From Prunella strophiata (Eukaryota > Chordata > Aves > Passeriformes > Prunellidae): DNA of 64,000 bases. Each line of letters starts with the position of its first letter. Position 1 is the stretch's first letter. This document shows, piece after piece, positions 1 through 12,288 of the stretch. The notes below the pieces were generated by a model. That model was not told where the DNA came from. It saw nothing but the letters and a program-made list of their open reading frames with translations, and did not search any database. The stretch is from NCBI GenBank assembly GCA_036583965.1, contig JAZBQD010000014.1, positions 69,673,835 through 69,737,834 of the forward strand, given 5' to 3'. A program made the position numbers and the translations under genes.

Positions 1-1295
1 AGAGGGGCATATCCTGAGCAGGCGGCTTCACCGCGCAACGCTTTTTTTGCAGCTTTTATTTTTTATTTTTGTTTACAGCCCCACTCCTGCTCCTGTCAGA
101 GCAGTTCACACCTGCTTTGCTCTGGGCACTGCAGCCCTCTGAGCTGAGTTTGAGCCCAGAGCCCCAGCACCACATGAGTCCCGAAGCCAACAAGTTTCCA
201 AGGCACGCTTGGCACACAAAGGGAAGAAAAGAAATGCCGGAAGATTAGACCCCGAGCTGAAACTAATTGTTCAATAAGCCATGAACAATCCAGCCTTGCT
301 GCAGTTTGCTTCTCTGCCTTTCATCTGTGGGAAGGAAAAATAAACAGCACGGGGAGAAGGGCAAGAGGTGCCAAGAGCCAGGACAGGGTTGGGAAAGCAA
401 TGTCTGAACCGGAGTGGAGCTGGGATGCTCCCTCCTCACCAGTGAGCTCCTTCAGCAAGCCTGGCAGGTTTTTAGGCCAAAGAAGGCTTGATTTAGCTCA
501 AAATAATTGAACAGCACCATTCTGGGGCCAGCAACATGAGTGTAGTCCACGAAGCAGATGAGAAATAAGACTTTACATTCAAGGCTATTATTCCACGAGC
601 AGCAGCGACTCATTCAGATCAGATTAATTGACAGGAATAAAAAAGAGTATGTTGATAACTCCGGACATACAGAACATCTTTATTCATGCTGGAAAGAAGC
701 CCAGATGTAATAGACTTGCACAGACACCTCCCCCCCCCCTCCATGGAGTGGGCACCATCAGCAATTTTTTTTTCCTGATCCTTAATAAACCACGGGCAGG
801 ACAGGATCTGGGGCACCCAGCATCGACACGAGGCAGATTTGCTGGTCTTTGGCCTACTGCAAAAATTAACCATCCACCCAACATATGGGTCCCAGAGAGT
901 CTCCTGCAGAGCCCACTCCTGCCTCCAATTCCCACCCCCTCAAGGAGGATAATCCCCTTATTGTTATTTAGAGACACAGAGGTGGATCTGATCCGCAACC
1001 CCAAAATCCCCGTGTCTGGGAAGAGCTGAGGAAGAGATTAGAGATTCACCTCCCATGAAGGGAAAGAACTGAAGAGTCACATCTAGACTGCCCCGAAATC
1101 TGTGAGCGTCTGAAATTTGGCCTCAGACCCAAATTTCTCAGACACAGCCCGGCTCCATCAGCACTTTGGGGCTTGCTGCAGCCTAGCAACCAACAGCTGA
1201 TTTCCTCATGAGCTCGGAGCTTAAGGAAGAAAAAGAGGATCAACTTCAAAACAAGGACAACCTCTGAGAAAACAAAGAGTTCAGGCTCCTGAAAC
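1..1295. other. Unique non-coding DNA
   Basis: No gene, LTR or CR1 signature is visible. Short open frames on both strands overlap each other and have no recognisable domain. There are small homopolymer runs: a T-rich stretch near position 45-70 and a C run near 728-738. I see nothing else that can be named. Confidence 0.5.
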
Positions 1296-1490
1296 ATTGA
1301 TATAAGGAATGATTTTTTGATGGTGGTGGTGGTGAAACATTGGCACAGGTTGCCCAGAGAGGTGGTGACTGCCCCATACCTGGAAACATTCAGGGTCAGC
1401 TTGGGAAGAGCTCTGAGCAACATTTTCTTGTTGAAGAACATGGCAAGGGAGTTGGACGTGGTGATTTTTAAAGGTCCAACCCAAACCCCT
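1296..1490 (+). mobile_element. CR1 LINE 3' fragment (diverged)
   Basis: The stretch follows the CR1 3' end in sense order: a diverged 'attaggaagaatttcttc'-type start, then 'ttggcacaggttgcccagag', 'gaggtggtgactgccccat', 'cctggaaacattcagggtcag', and a closing 'aaaggtccaacccaaacc'. The terminal ATTCTGTG repeats are not clear. A small (TGG)n run at 1320-1334 sits inside. It is a 5'-truncated, non-coding relic. Confidence 0.8.
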
Positions 1491-3165
1491 GATGAAGCAA
1501 ATTCCAGACAGAAAAAGGAGCAACATCTGTAAGTGAAGACCGTCAGACGTTGTATTTCCAAGCACAATCCCAACCCCACTCCTGCTCATGTGGCATGGAG
1601 GAGGCAAAACCCTTGGGCACAGGACCCAAAGACTGGCTACACCAGCATGGTGCAATCCTGCTCTGTCTCCTGCTTCATAGTTTGGGGTGTTGGACACATC
1701 CAGGAGACAAATCCCAGCTCAGAGCCTGCCAGGCAAGCAGGAGAGAGCCAAATACTTCATCACCTGAAGAGAAACCCAGAGGCAACTTGATCTGCCCCAA
1801 GAAGGAGTGAGATGACTGTGATATGCTGAGACTGGAAGGGACACCAGCTCACCTTCCCAAGGTCCCATCATTTGGGATGTTTTCCTGCAGGACAGAGTCT
1901 CCCAAATGTTGCTTCCCACAAAATGAATCTCTCTTCCTTTCATATGTGGTCTCAGTGCCACTATACAAGGGTCAGGTAAAAAAAACACCTTTTATTCCTT
2001 CCCAAATTCTGTCATTCCTGACAAAACAAGAAATTCTGGATTGCTTTGCTCACACTCAAAAATCATTGCAAGGTCAGATCCAGAGGGAACTGAAATGCAG
2101 TGAAAACTTTCTTTCAGTCTACCAACCTGGAAAAGAACAGAAAGTCTGTCAGTGTGCCCCAAAGCAGCCAGGAATAGCTGGGAGGGAGACGAGGGGTTGG
2201 AGCTGTGGGGTTTTTGGGGAATATCTTTCCAGCATTTGGGAGTGGGAGGTGTTGCCATGTGCTGTCCCTGATTCAGTGCCCAGACCTATTCTAGAGAACA
2301 CACACTCCCTGCTGGAGCTGAATTCCCACCTTTTTTCCAACACTGCTGAGGCAAACTCAACTCTTGTCTTCCCAGATGTCTTGCAGTATCCCTGAATCCT
2401 TGCAGGAATCAGCAGGGAGCTTTATTGACAGGCTTGTTGTGGCAGCAGAATTAACTGCTGGGCTGATTTTACCAGCCCAACCCATCAATCCCATTTTCCA
2501 TTATTAGGCACCTGTGTGTTGTGTTCATTGATTCTGGGCACTAAATTTCCTCAGGGGTTAACAATATTTTTAACACACAGGCAAAAATCCATGGAAGCTT
2601 TAAGAATACTCAAGCCCAAGATTCCCAGAAGTCTCCAAGGCCTATGTTTTCTTCATTTTATACAGACACATCAATATATCTCCTTAATTCCATTGCATTG
2701 TTCCTCCTGTGTAGTGTGTGCTCCCTCTCAGTGGAATTGAGGGAGTTTTTGATGACAGACAGGGGGATTCACTGCCCCACTCTTGAGGTACACCTTGTTT
2801 TTTAGGAGCTTGGTGGCCAGGCTTCAAGACCAGAGTGAAAACATGTCCAATTCCTTTGGTTCCCACAAGAAAAAAAAATAAATATATAAGCATTAAGGCC
2901 TCTTGTGGATGCAACGTGCGATTCCAAAGGGATCCCATTAGAAAAGTCTAATTAACACCCTATTACAAAATGAGATCCAGAGAATATCCCCATTAGCTAA
3001 GCAAAGATGGGCAGGGATTTTAACGTGCAAAATCAACAGTGAGTAGGTAAATGGAGTCTAAATGAGCAGTCCAGGGCTGAGGAGAAGAGCAGAGGGATGC
3101 AGAGCAGTCAGAGGAATGGGAGAGCTCATGGAGAGGCTGGAATAGGAAGAGGCACAGCAGGAAGG
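1491..3165. other. Unique non-coding DNA
   Basis: The longest open frame here is 190 codons (1823-2395, plus). It has no recognisable domain and is overlapped by comparable frames on the other strand, so I do not call it a gene. No mobile-element signature is visible. Confidence 0.45.
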
Positions 3166-3235
3166 TGGATGGATGGATGGATGGATGGATGGATGGATGG
3201 ATGGATGGATGGATGGATGGATGGATGGATGGATG
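3166..3235 (+). repeat. (TGGA)n tetranucleotide microsatellite
   Basis: There are about 17.5 perfect copies of TGGA over 70 bp, ending at 'gatgatcac'. The array has no interruptions, so it is probably length-polymorphic. It accounts for the Ile-His-Pro-Ser and Met-Asp-Gly-Trp repeats in open frames on both strands. Confidence 0.98.
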
Positions 3236-4493
3236 ATCACATGGGAAATGTTGGCAATTCCACTCTGTTCAACCTAGACCTGTCCTGGCTCTTCACCCCT
3301 CAGCACTTGTCTAAAAATGGCACTTGAACACCAAGCCAGGCTGACAAGAAGAGAATCAAAAAAAAAAAAAAAAAAAAAGGAAAGAAACAGCTGCAAGGGG
3401 GAAAGTGCTTCCCCAGAAATGGACACAATCCAATCATGATCTCAATTTCTCAAAACCTGGAATCTCACTCATCCACCAGCATCCTGTAGAGATTATTTAA
3501 CAGGTACTGAAGGGTGGATCACTGATGGGAGACCAATTTTGGTGCCACAGTGCTACTCTGAATGCTGAAGAGTTTCTTAACTTCTTCAAAGTCACATCAG
3601 AACATTCAAACCCCAAATCTGGCCCGTTCAGAGCTGCCATTTACCTTCTGTGCAGAATGCAATTTCCTTACATCTGTTCTAGCTAACAAGCAGACAGAAA
3701 GGGTGAGACACTGAAGGCAGGAGAGACAGGAACAGGAGCTAAATGATGGCTAATGGGCAACTGATCGAGTGGAAGGACAGATGCAGAGAAAGATTAATAG
3801 AATAGATAAACAGGCATCAGACCCCAATCTCCCAGCAATTACAGTCTGCTCTGGATATCCTAATCTTCTGCAGTGTCGCTCTCCAATAAGTCCAGTTAAA
3901 TTAGTTATTATCCCTCATTTGTGTTGGTCCCTGGAATGATTTTGGTGGCGTGGATCAAAGAAGCACCACGGGCTTTAATGCGGCGTGTGCTGCCGAGGAG
4001 TCAGAGCATTAGAAAGTGCTCCCTGCTCTAATGCATTCCCGTCTCGTGCCAGAATGTGGATCTTTAACTTCTAATTAGTGCATCCCAGGATCTGTCCAAA
4101 CAGCCCTGCCGTGTCTTTCCTCACAAACACAAACACAGATGAGCTTCCCCAGGGACCCGCAGCCAGCTCAACACCTATGAGGGGCAGCAGTGCTCTCACA
4201 ATTAATAAAGCATGAGCAGGCACTGAGCAGAGCTGAATCCAGCTCTGCAGCCTATTTGTTGCACTTTATTTTCCCCTTTCCCACTCGACTCATTTAAAAA
4301 AAAAAAACTTTAAAATTCCTTCTGCAACTGTAGCGAAAAAAAAAATTAAAAGGATGGAAAGGGCGAAAAGGATCTCATTACACATTTAATTTAAAACTCT
4401 ATCAGCAATTAGGATATTTAGGAACTGATCACCTGCCAAATGTTATGGTTTGAATCAAAGCTGCTCTGGAGTGCTGCAGTTAAAAATCTGGTG
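3236..4493. other. Unique non-coding DNA with a candidate conserved element
   Basis: The stretch begins with unique sequence and a pure A run (about 3358-3378). The sub-region 3890-4110 stands out. It retains several CpGs ('ttaatgcggcgtgtgctgcc', 'cccgtctcgtgcc') and TAAT/ATTA cores ('aattagttatta', 'cttctaattagtg') and has no repeat signature. That combination is typical of conserved non-coding elements, but conservation cannot be tested from one sequence. Confidence 0.35.
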
Positions 4494-4582
4494 TAGTGGA
4501 AGGTGTGCCTGAGCACAGCAGGGGCTTGGAGTGGGATGGCCTTAAGGTCCTTTCCAACCCAAACCATGCCATGATTCTATGA
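4494..4582 (+). mobile_element. CR1 LINE 3' terminal fragment
   Basis: Only the last ~90 bp of a CR1 remain: 'gtgtagtggaaggtgtgcct', then 'ggcttggagtgggatggcct', 'aaggtcctttccaaccca' and the tail 'ccatgattctatgaa'. The terminal ATTCTATG octamer fixes the orientation as plus. Confidence 0.9.
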
Positions 4583-6956
4583 ACCATAAAGAAGACACAG
4601 AGTTTGGGGATTATTTTTTTTTCCCCTCTGCTTTGGAAAATTCTTTTAATTTCAAAGTTTAATTTAGGAGATCAAACAAAATTAAGGTGTCAACCACAGC
4701 AGGAAGGTCTGATTGGAAAACTGAAGTCACACATTCTACACTTCCCATGTCACCTGAATTTGAGACCAGAGCTGGAAGGAACATCAACATGCAGAGACAG
4801 CTTGGATTCCCAGATCTATGACAGGGTTTCCTCTTTGAAGACACAAAAATAATTAAAATTAGCCTTGAACAAACAGCCTCTTCTCATTCTGAGCAGGCCT
4901 GTGTGGAGTTCAGCAGCTCCAGGGGCCCCAGTGGAACTGGCCAGGCTATCAGGGATGGCCCAGGGGACAGCCCTAATCTGCTTTCTGACATGCACAACGC
5001 CCATAAACAAATGATTACGCTTCTGTGCCTGAGTCTCCCTAATTTGCAAAATGTTGATAATCATCGGGGCTAATTGAAAATTTCCCATCAAGCATTATTA
5101 GGATGGGGAATGGGGATTTCGAATGAACCACTTGCAAAAAAGCCCAATTTCCCCCATCTATCTGATTTCTGACAGCAAACAAAGAAACAAAAAAGCCCAC
5201 AACAGTCTTAAGTCTTTGGGTAATTTTTCAGTGGAAAACAACATTTACTATTTTCTGGATAATTCAGTGAGTTCCCAGGGTTCATAAGGCTTCAGAGGGT
5301 TCTTTTATTGCTCTTTTAAATAAGTGCAGATGCTTTATTGGGAGGCTCAGTAGAAGAAGCTTTATTTGCAGTGATCATGCTCAGGCCTCTGGCCAAGTGT
5401 GACTTAAATCTCAAAAAAGGACGTGGGGAGAGGGCATTTCATTCCCTAATGAGAGGGACATCCAGATGATGAAGAAATTGCACAAAAAATGGCCAAACCT
5501 TGTGGTTTTACACCTGGTGCCAGCAGGTTTTTGAGGAGAAACTGGTGGTAGGGAGAAGAGCAGGTCTAGACTCTTTTTTTCCCTGTGTTTTCTGGAGGAG
5601 TGGGTGGCTACATCTGTGGATAAGCCAATAAATCAGATCAGAGCTCATATTCTTGCTTCCTGAAGCAGTTCATGTCCACACTCCTACCAGGGCTGAACTA
5701 AACTGCTGACTTGGGGTGAGCTCCAGTCCAAACTACCCCAAACCTTGTCAGGGCATGAGCTGGGAGCTGGGAATTAAACTCTGGGGACAGCCATGGGCCA
5801 CAGCTCGTGCCTGGTGGAATTTCTGTCCCTGGCACAGCCTGAAAATCCAAGCCAGGCTTTACCTGGTCCATCTCTCCAGCCCTCAGCAGGGGTGGGAGAT
5901 CTCAACAAAACACCAGCAACCTCAAATTGGGAGGTCAGTGCTCTGGGGCACCTGCCAAAATTGACTCCATCCTCTGCACCTGCCTTGATCTCCTGCCCAG
6001 CCAGGGCTGCCCTCGTTAAGGTTTAATTGCAGAGGTGAGCACAGAGTCTGGGGCCAGCAGTGTCACTTCCATTAAGCAGCTTGTCCCTGCTTAGCCTCTG
6101 CTTTCCCTGGGAGAGCAGGGCCAGGGGAAACACACAGAGCAGGAGGGGACACAGCAGTTGCTGCACCACTGGACTGACAAATACAAAAACACACAGCAAA
6201 ATTAGCAAGCAGTTAATCAAGGGGAATAATTAGCAGAGCCCTGATTGAACCCAGGAGCAGAAACACTCTGAAGGCAGGGAATGGTTTCTGTCAACATGAG
6301 GGGACATTTGGGATCAGGCACCAAGAGACACCTCCATGGGCAGTGAGTTTTGGACACCTACCCCCTGCCCTGCAATATGCCTTCAAGCCTGGCCTCTGCT
6401 CTTTTTTTTGCAGCCTAAAAGGAGCAGAGAAGCTGGAAAATCCACAAGGAGAAATATCACTGACAAGGGTTGAGGTTTCAAAGAAAATTGGTTCTAGCAG
6501 GACTGGGTTTGCTGCTGCCTGAGAGCTCAGGATCCTCCTGTCAAAACAGACTTGATCTGAAATCCCAGCTCCCACCTGAGCCACAGGCAGGTTAAGGACT
6601 GAAACTCCAAGTCTCTGTGCCCTGCAGCTGGGAAACCAGAGTTATGTGGGACCCCAACTTCTGATTCACAGCAAATTCCACAAGTTTGTGCTTCTGTTTG
6701 TGTTTGTTCAAGAGGGTAAAATGTCATATTTTGATATTTCTGTGAGTGAGACTGGGAGGCTTCTTTATTGTCAGATGGGAGGCTTTGCTTTGGGTTTCCT
6801 TAAATGAACATGGCAAAAAAAAACCCACTCCTTGCAAGGCAAGAGTTCATTAAAAAAGGCAAAGTATGTAATTTTACCTCCTGATCGAAGACAAAGCAGC
6901 TGCTTTCAGCACAAAAGCCCCCCCATCAAAATCAATAAGCCCTCACAGAAAGATTT
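4583..6956. other. Unique non-coding DNA
   Basis: No gene or mobile element is recognised. The part around 5270-5420 is A+T-rich with repeated TTTATT words and no repeat match, and could be a regulatory element. The rest looks like ordinary avian intergenic sequence. Open frames are short and overlap in opposite strands. Confidence 0.4.
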
Positions 6957-7272
6957 ATAGAATCATAGAATAGTTTGGATGGGAAGGGACTTTAAAGAGC
7001 TTTTAATTCCACCCCCTGCCACGGGCAGGGACACCTTCCACTACCCCAGGTTGCTCCAAGCCCTGTCCAACCTGGTCTTGGGCACTTCCAGGGATCCAGG
7101 AGCAGCAACAGCTTCTCTGGGAAATCTATTCCAGGTCCTCCTCACCCTCCCAGCCAGGAATTTCTTCCCAATATCCCATCTAACCCTGCCCTCTGGCAGT
7201 TTGAAACCATTCCCCTTTGTCCTGTCACTCCATGCTCTACTCAAAAGTCTCTGTTTTGTGTGGCCTTGCTCC
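6957..7272 (-). mobile_element. CR1 LINE 3' region
   Basis: This is the reverse complement of the CR1 3' end. It begins with 'atagaatcatagaatagttt' and continues through 'ccctgccacgggcaggga', 'ccaggttgctccaagccct', 'cacttccagggatccagga', 'ccaggaatttcttcccaata' and 'aaccattcccctttgtcctg'. It is a ~315-bp, 5'-truncated, non-coding copy. Confidence 0.96.
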
Positions 7273-8020
7273 AAAAACAAATGCCTGAAAAAACAAACAT
7301 AAATCCCCCTTTTCCAAAAAGCCCAGAGCATCACAGTGCTCCTCGTGATGCTGCAGGGACTGGCAAAGGGGTGTCCCCCATCCCCACTGCCTTGCTTCCT
7401 GACCATTATTATTATGGCTAATACAATATTTGAAGTGTCCCAGCAGGATTTGTCCCCCAGCACAGGTCACCTGCAGACCCAGAGAGCTGCAGGACAGACT
7501 GGCCACTGCAGGAGGGACCAGCAGGCAAAGTTAAAAGAGGATGTGCAGAGGGGAGGGGGTGGAAATCAGCCACTGGGGAGAAAGGAGAAGAGAGGAGGAG
7601 AGCACAGAGGTGAGCTGTGCTCAGGAAAGGGATTAGCCATAGTGCCTGATCCCCTGCACCTTCCCAAATCAATCTGGAGCTCCTGCTCTGCCTGCCTGGG
7701 GGAGGAAACACTCTTCCTCCACTGCCCACCCTGCCTGCACCCCCATTTCCATGTCACATGAGCTGGGTGATGTTTCTGAGCCTTTTTTTTCTGCAGGGAA
7801 AGATTCCAATCACCAAGCTCTAAATGCAGGGTTATCCTTGGCAATGCATTTGTCACAGACATGTCACAGCCCTGCAGGAACAGAGCCACAAGGCACAGGG
7901 ATCCCAAGGGGTTTGTAGTGCTTTGGTGGGCTGCTGGTGGTGTTTTGAGGAAGCCAAATGGGAAATGCTAGAAGGTGGGGAAGGTGGGATGAGCAATCAT
8001 TATCCAGGAACCTCCTGCCC
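7273..8020. other. Unique non-coding DNA
   Basis: Purine-rich patches occur near 7540-7610. No gene, RNA or mobile element is recognised. Open frames on the two strands overlap and none shows a domain. Confidence 0.4.
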
Positions 8021-8460
8021 ATCACAGAATCACAGAATGGGTTGGGTTGGAAGGGACATTTAAGGGCCACCTAATCCAAGCCCCCTGCAATAAGCAGGGA
8101 CACCTCCCACTATCCCAGGGTATTCCAAGCCTGGCCTTGGACACTTCCAGGGATCCAGGGGCAACCACAGCTTCTCTGGGCACCCTGTGCCAGGGCCTCA
8201 CCACCCTCACTGTAAAAAACTTTCTTGTATAACTTCTCTAAATCCAGCTTTCTTCACTTTAAAACCATCCCCCCTTGTCCTACTGCACAAAGCCTTGATA
8301 AAAAGTCTGCTCCCATCTTTCTTCCAGCCCCCTTTAGGCCCTGGAAGGGGCTCTGAGCTCTCCCTGGAGCCTTCTCCAGGTGAGCAGCCCCAGCTCTGCC
8401 AGCCTGGCTCCAGAGCAGAGGGACTCCAGCCCTCTGAGCATCCTCGTGGCCTCCTCTGGG
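8021..8460 (-). mobile_element. CR1 LINE 3' region, longer copy
   Basis: The copy starts with the octamer tail 'atcacagaatcacagaatgg'. It runs through 'ccccctgcaataagcaggga', 'cttctctgggcaccctgtgc' and 'aaaccatccccccttgtcct' to the upstream segment 'ctccctggagccttctccag' and 'ccctctgagcatcctcgtgg'. At about 440 bp it extends further into the element than most copies here, but it is still truncated and has no reverse-transcriptase frame. Confidence 0.95.
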
Positions 8461-9472
8461 AGGATGGAGGGATGGGAAATGAGGATTTTGAATTAAACAC
8501 CCCTTCCAGGCAGGAAAACCTGACCTTGCCTTGCCATCCCAAAACCCTGCACTGGGATTTTGGGAGCATGGCAGCCATGGAAAGAGAGATGCCTGTTGGG
8601 TGGAAAGAGCTCAGGCAGAGCTTCTCCCCACAGCTGGAGGGCTCTGGCTGCCTGTGAGCAGGCATTCAAGATCAAGGAAACACCAAGACCCCATCCCATC
8701 CTTGGAAGCAGAAATCCAGCTGCTGTTGCTGTCCATGCTTTGCTCCCCTCTCCACGGGCTGGGGCAGAACAGAGGTCCCCACATTCGAGAGTTTCATGCT
8801 TTAAAAAGAATAAAATTATTTAAACCCCATTTTTCTGAGTCTCTGGAGAAAGGCTCATAAACTCCCACTGTAATTTGAGGGCTTTGCAGACCTCATCTGC
8901 TCCTGCTGCACATGCAAGGGGAATTTCTGCCTTCCCAAGCACCAACATCTGGCCACACATTTATTAAACAAATACCTGAGTGCAAAGCTCAGCTTACAGA
9001 GGCCCAGTCCTCCTGCCATTCCCTCAGAACAGGTTCTCCTGCCAGCCCCACACTGTGGAGTCTCTGGTGTCCTGTAACAAGCTTGTGCTCACACTGAGAT
9101 TTGCCCCAGGTGGCAGCTCTGATTTGTGTCTCTCTGCTTCCATAAACTCCTGTGAACTGAAAATCCTGGAGCCCCTTTCCTGCTGGTGAAAAGAGAGCTG
9201 ATTTCCTCCATTCATCCATTAACTGACCACTGGAGACTCTGCTGGCAGAGGGGTGGGAGATGCTGGGTGGGCCAAAGCTCCCTCCAGCCTCCATCCTGCC
9301 TCTGGCAGGGCTTCATGCTGATGTTTCAGGAAAAAGCAGCTCAGTCAGAGCACCCCACAGCTGATCCAGGCTTTGCAGCAATGTAGGGGAAGGTGGGAAT
9401 CCAGCTGAGGTTGGGCAGCCTTGGAATTCAAGGAGAAGATAAAATGTGAGGGTCCTGAGTCAGCTCTCAGCG
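8461..9472. other. Unique non-coding DNA
   Basis: No repeat signature is visible. Several open frames of 60-109 codons overlap on both strands without recognisable domains. Confidence 0.4.
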
Positions 9473-9575
9473 TGATCCAGAATGGTTTGGCTGGAAAGGG
9501 ACCTTGAAGATCATCTCATTCCAACCCCTGCCATGGTTCCACTAGCCCAGGATGCTCAGAGCCCCACCAGGGCTG
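9473..9575 (-). mobile_element. CR1 LINE terminal fragment
   Basis: It opens with 'tgatccagaatggtttggct', then 'gggaccttgaagatcatctc' and 'ccaacccctgccatgg', and fades after 'gcccaggatgctcagagccc'. It is a short antisense CR1 piece. Confidence 0.88.
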
Positions 9576-11519
9576 GAGAAGGGGGTGAAAAGCTTCATTC
9601 CTCCACTGGGTCTCTCACAACAATGCTATGAAGTCTGGTAAAAAAGGGAAAGTGGCATTTGATTTCATTTAGAGGCCCTTAATGAGACTGAACTTGAATT
9701 GATCCACATGGGAAACCCAACAGAATAATACCAGCTGCCAGGAGTGCACTGGGGTGGTCCCATCACTCAAAAAAAATCCAGCAAAATCTGTCCCATGCTG
9801 ATCTCACCAGCTGAAGGCTCTCAGGGTGCTCAGGAGAGAGGGACAGCAAAATGATCCTGCCTGCCAAAAAGTAAGGAAATTGAGAGAGAATGTGCTTCCC
9901 ACATCACCCAGCAAGCCAGGGATTGTCCTAGTGTTCATTCATTAGGTGAGCACATCCTTCCCACCAAGAATCCCTGGGAGTGTGTCATGGATCCCTTAAT
10001 TACTCAGATCAGGTGGGATTTGCAAATTAACTCTTGTGGAGGTATTGCAGGCTCACACCAAACACTCACTGCTGTGTTAGTCCATCAGCTCTGTGCTGAG
10101 TAGAAAGATCTGACCTTCAAGAACTCTTAACTGTGCAAGATTAGATGGCATCTAAAGCCCAGATGCAAGTTTGCAAAAACAGTCATTATTGAAAATAATT
10201 ATAATCGCCTTATTTTGGAATAAGCCTCAGAGTTTTCTGGGCAAAAAAAAAAAAGCTGCTTATCAGAGATCTCTGTATGCTTTAACTCCAAGACTGGAAA
10301 CCTCATCTAAAGGGCACATTGTCATTCTTGCAGCTAAAGTGTAGGCCAATTTCTCTTTAATAGAATAAGATCTTCCTTGGAGGAGATTGTGTGTTGCTGA
10401 TAATTATCTGGTGACATGTCGGGGTTTAGCAGGTGGATTAATTTCATTTTACATTATGTTATTAGTGCCACTGGAGGGGCGTGTGGCTGCATCCTCTTGG
10501 GCATTAAGATGAGGAGTTTGTAGTGTATTTTACAGGCAGTAGAAACAGCTGGGCTAAAAACAAACCTCCACTGGATTTTTTTGGGGGAAAAGCATCTCCT
10601 GTGGATCGTGTGCTGCCATGCCAATCACAGGGAAAGGCCATGTCAGCCTGTTAACTGAAGATGAAGGATGATCCAGGTGCCTGGGTCCCTGTTGGAGTCT
10701 CAGGAGAGCTGGGTGTGATCCCAAACTGCAGCAAACACTGACACAAAGCTGGGTATTATGAGATGTGATGTCCTTGAAGGCTCCCTCCCACCTGCAGCGC
10801 CGGGGAGCTGCGAAACTTTCTGCCCTCCACAGCTCTTGCTGCCAAACATCTCAGACCTCTTGATCCTGCCAGAGCAATTTTCTGAGCACTCTGCTGCAGC
10901 CTGGGCGTTCAGCAAACCAAATCACTCCACACACCACGGGCTTGTTTCAGAAGAGCTCCCCGATCTATCCACCCCTGCTTCCCAGAAGATTTATTATACA
11001 CAGGCACATGCGACGGGGGAAACAAGAGGCTGCTGCTCTCAGAATATTAAACAAATAAATTGGTTGCCCTCTAACACACCTTTTTTTCCCTCTCACAAGA
11101 TGACCCAGGCTGCTGAAAAGCTAATCCAGCTTTCTACAAATTGGGAAAAGAGTGTGTGGAGTTCAGTAGGGCTCAGCTGTGGAGCTCGGCTCGGATAAAC
11201 AGCAAAGGTGAGAAGCAGGAGGATGAAATGGCTCTAAAGGATATTGACTGATTATCATAAGGGATGTCTGCAAGAAACTTGAGTGGTATCTACAGAAAAT
11301 ATACTGAGAGGAGCATCTATTAGACTCTGAAACACTCTCCAAGAAGAGGGGGAAAGAGGGGAAACTCCATTACCCTCAGCAGGAACATTTTGGCTGGACA
11401 AAATAAGTGAAGAAGTAACCTGGCACTGACTTACATTACCATCCCTTCTCTTGCTGTGATGGGACTCCAGGGACATGAATGGAACTCAGAGATTGCTGCC
11501 ACTCTGAGGGGATGAGCCT
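9576..11519. other. Unique non-coding DNA with a candidate conserved element (10140-10520)
   Basis: No gene or mobile element is seen. The segment 10140-10520 is A+T-rich and packed with homeodomain-type cores: 'gaaaataattataatcgcc', 'gctgataattatctgg' and 'ggtggattaatttc'. It keeps a few CpGs and lacks repeat similarity. It is a reasonable candidate enhancer or other conserved element. A second patch at 10780-11040 keeps some CpG ('cctgcagcgccggggagctg', 'gcgacggggg'). Confidence 0.35.
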
Positions 11520-12056
11520 CCCCAGAGACTGAAGGTCATTGTGCCCCTGGTGAGGGCACCCCTGGAGTGCTGTGCCCAGCTCTGGCCCCTCACTTTGGGA
11601 AGGACCTTGGCACACTCAGAGGGGCAGCGAGGCTGGAGAGGGGCTGGAACACAAACCCTGTGAGGAACCCCTGAGGGAGCTGGGGCTGCTCAGCCTGGAG
11701 AAAAGGAGACTCAGGGCTGCCCCCATCACTCTCTGCAGCTCCTGAAAGGTGCCTGGGCTCAGCTGGCCTTGGGCTCTTTCTCCAGGCAGCACTGACACAG
11801 CCAGAGCACACAGGCTCCAGCTGGGCCAAGGGAAATTCAGGTTGGAGATCAGGAAAAAGCTTTTCCAGGAAGGGAGATAAAGTTCTGGAGTGGCTGCCCG
11901 GGGAGGTGGTGCAGTCACCATCCCTGGCTGTGTTTGACAAGCCTGGATGTGGCACTGGGTGCCAGGGGCTGCCTGAGCTGTTGGGGCTGGGCTGGACTCC
12001 ATGCTCCTGAAAGTCTCTCCCAACCCAATCATTCTGTGATTCTGTGAATTCTGTGT
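11520..12056 (+). mobile_element. CR1 LINE 3' region, young subfamily copy
   Basis: It starts at 'ccccagagactgaaggtcat' and runs through 'ggagtgctgtgcccagctct', 'ctgctcagcctggagaaaag', 'tccaggaagggagataaagt' and 'ctgcccggggaggtggtgca' to 'tctctcccaacccaatc' and three ATTCTGTG-type tail units. Its 3' ~385 bp is nearly identical to the antisense copy at 29307-29692, so both belong to a recently active CR1 subfamily. The copy is 5'-truncated. The open frames on it are antisense and not real genes. Confidence 0.96.
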
Positions 12057-12176
12057 GTGAAGGGGAGAGGCAAAGTTTGGGTTTATATGATTTTACACCC
12101 TCCCCAAACCAACCTCCTCCAACACAATGCCCACAGGCTGCACAAACATCCCCAGGTTTTATTCCTTCTCTTCAAG
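12057..12176. other. Unique spacer between CR1 copies
   Basis: A short unique stretch between two plus-strand CR1 copies. Nothing else is seen. Confidence 0.4.
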
Positions 12177-12288
12177 GCCAGGTTTGGAGCGACCTGGTCT
12201 ACTGGAAATTGTCCCTGCCCATGGCAGGGGATGGAACTGGATGATCCTGATTGCCCCTTCCAATCCAAACCATTCAACAATTCAATGA
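12177..12288 (+). mobile_element. CR1 LINE 3' terminal fragment
   Basis: The sequence runs 'ggccaggtttggagcgacct', 'ggtctactggaaattgtccc', 'tgcccatggcaggggatgga', 'ccccttccaatccaaaccat', followed by a degraded ATTCAA tail. It is an old plus-strand CR1 terminal piece. Confidence 0.9.

Noticed and set aside
1823..2395. A 190-codon frame
   Set aside because: No domain or composition bias supports it, and opposite-strand frames overlap it. Comparable frames occur by chance elsewhere in the window.
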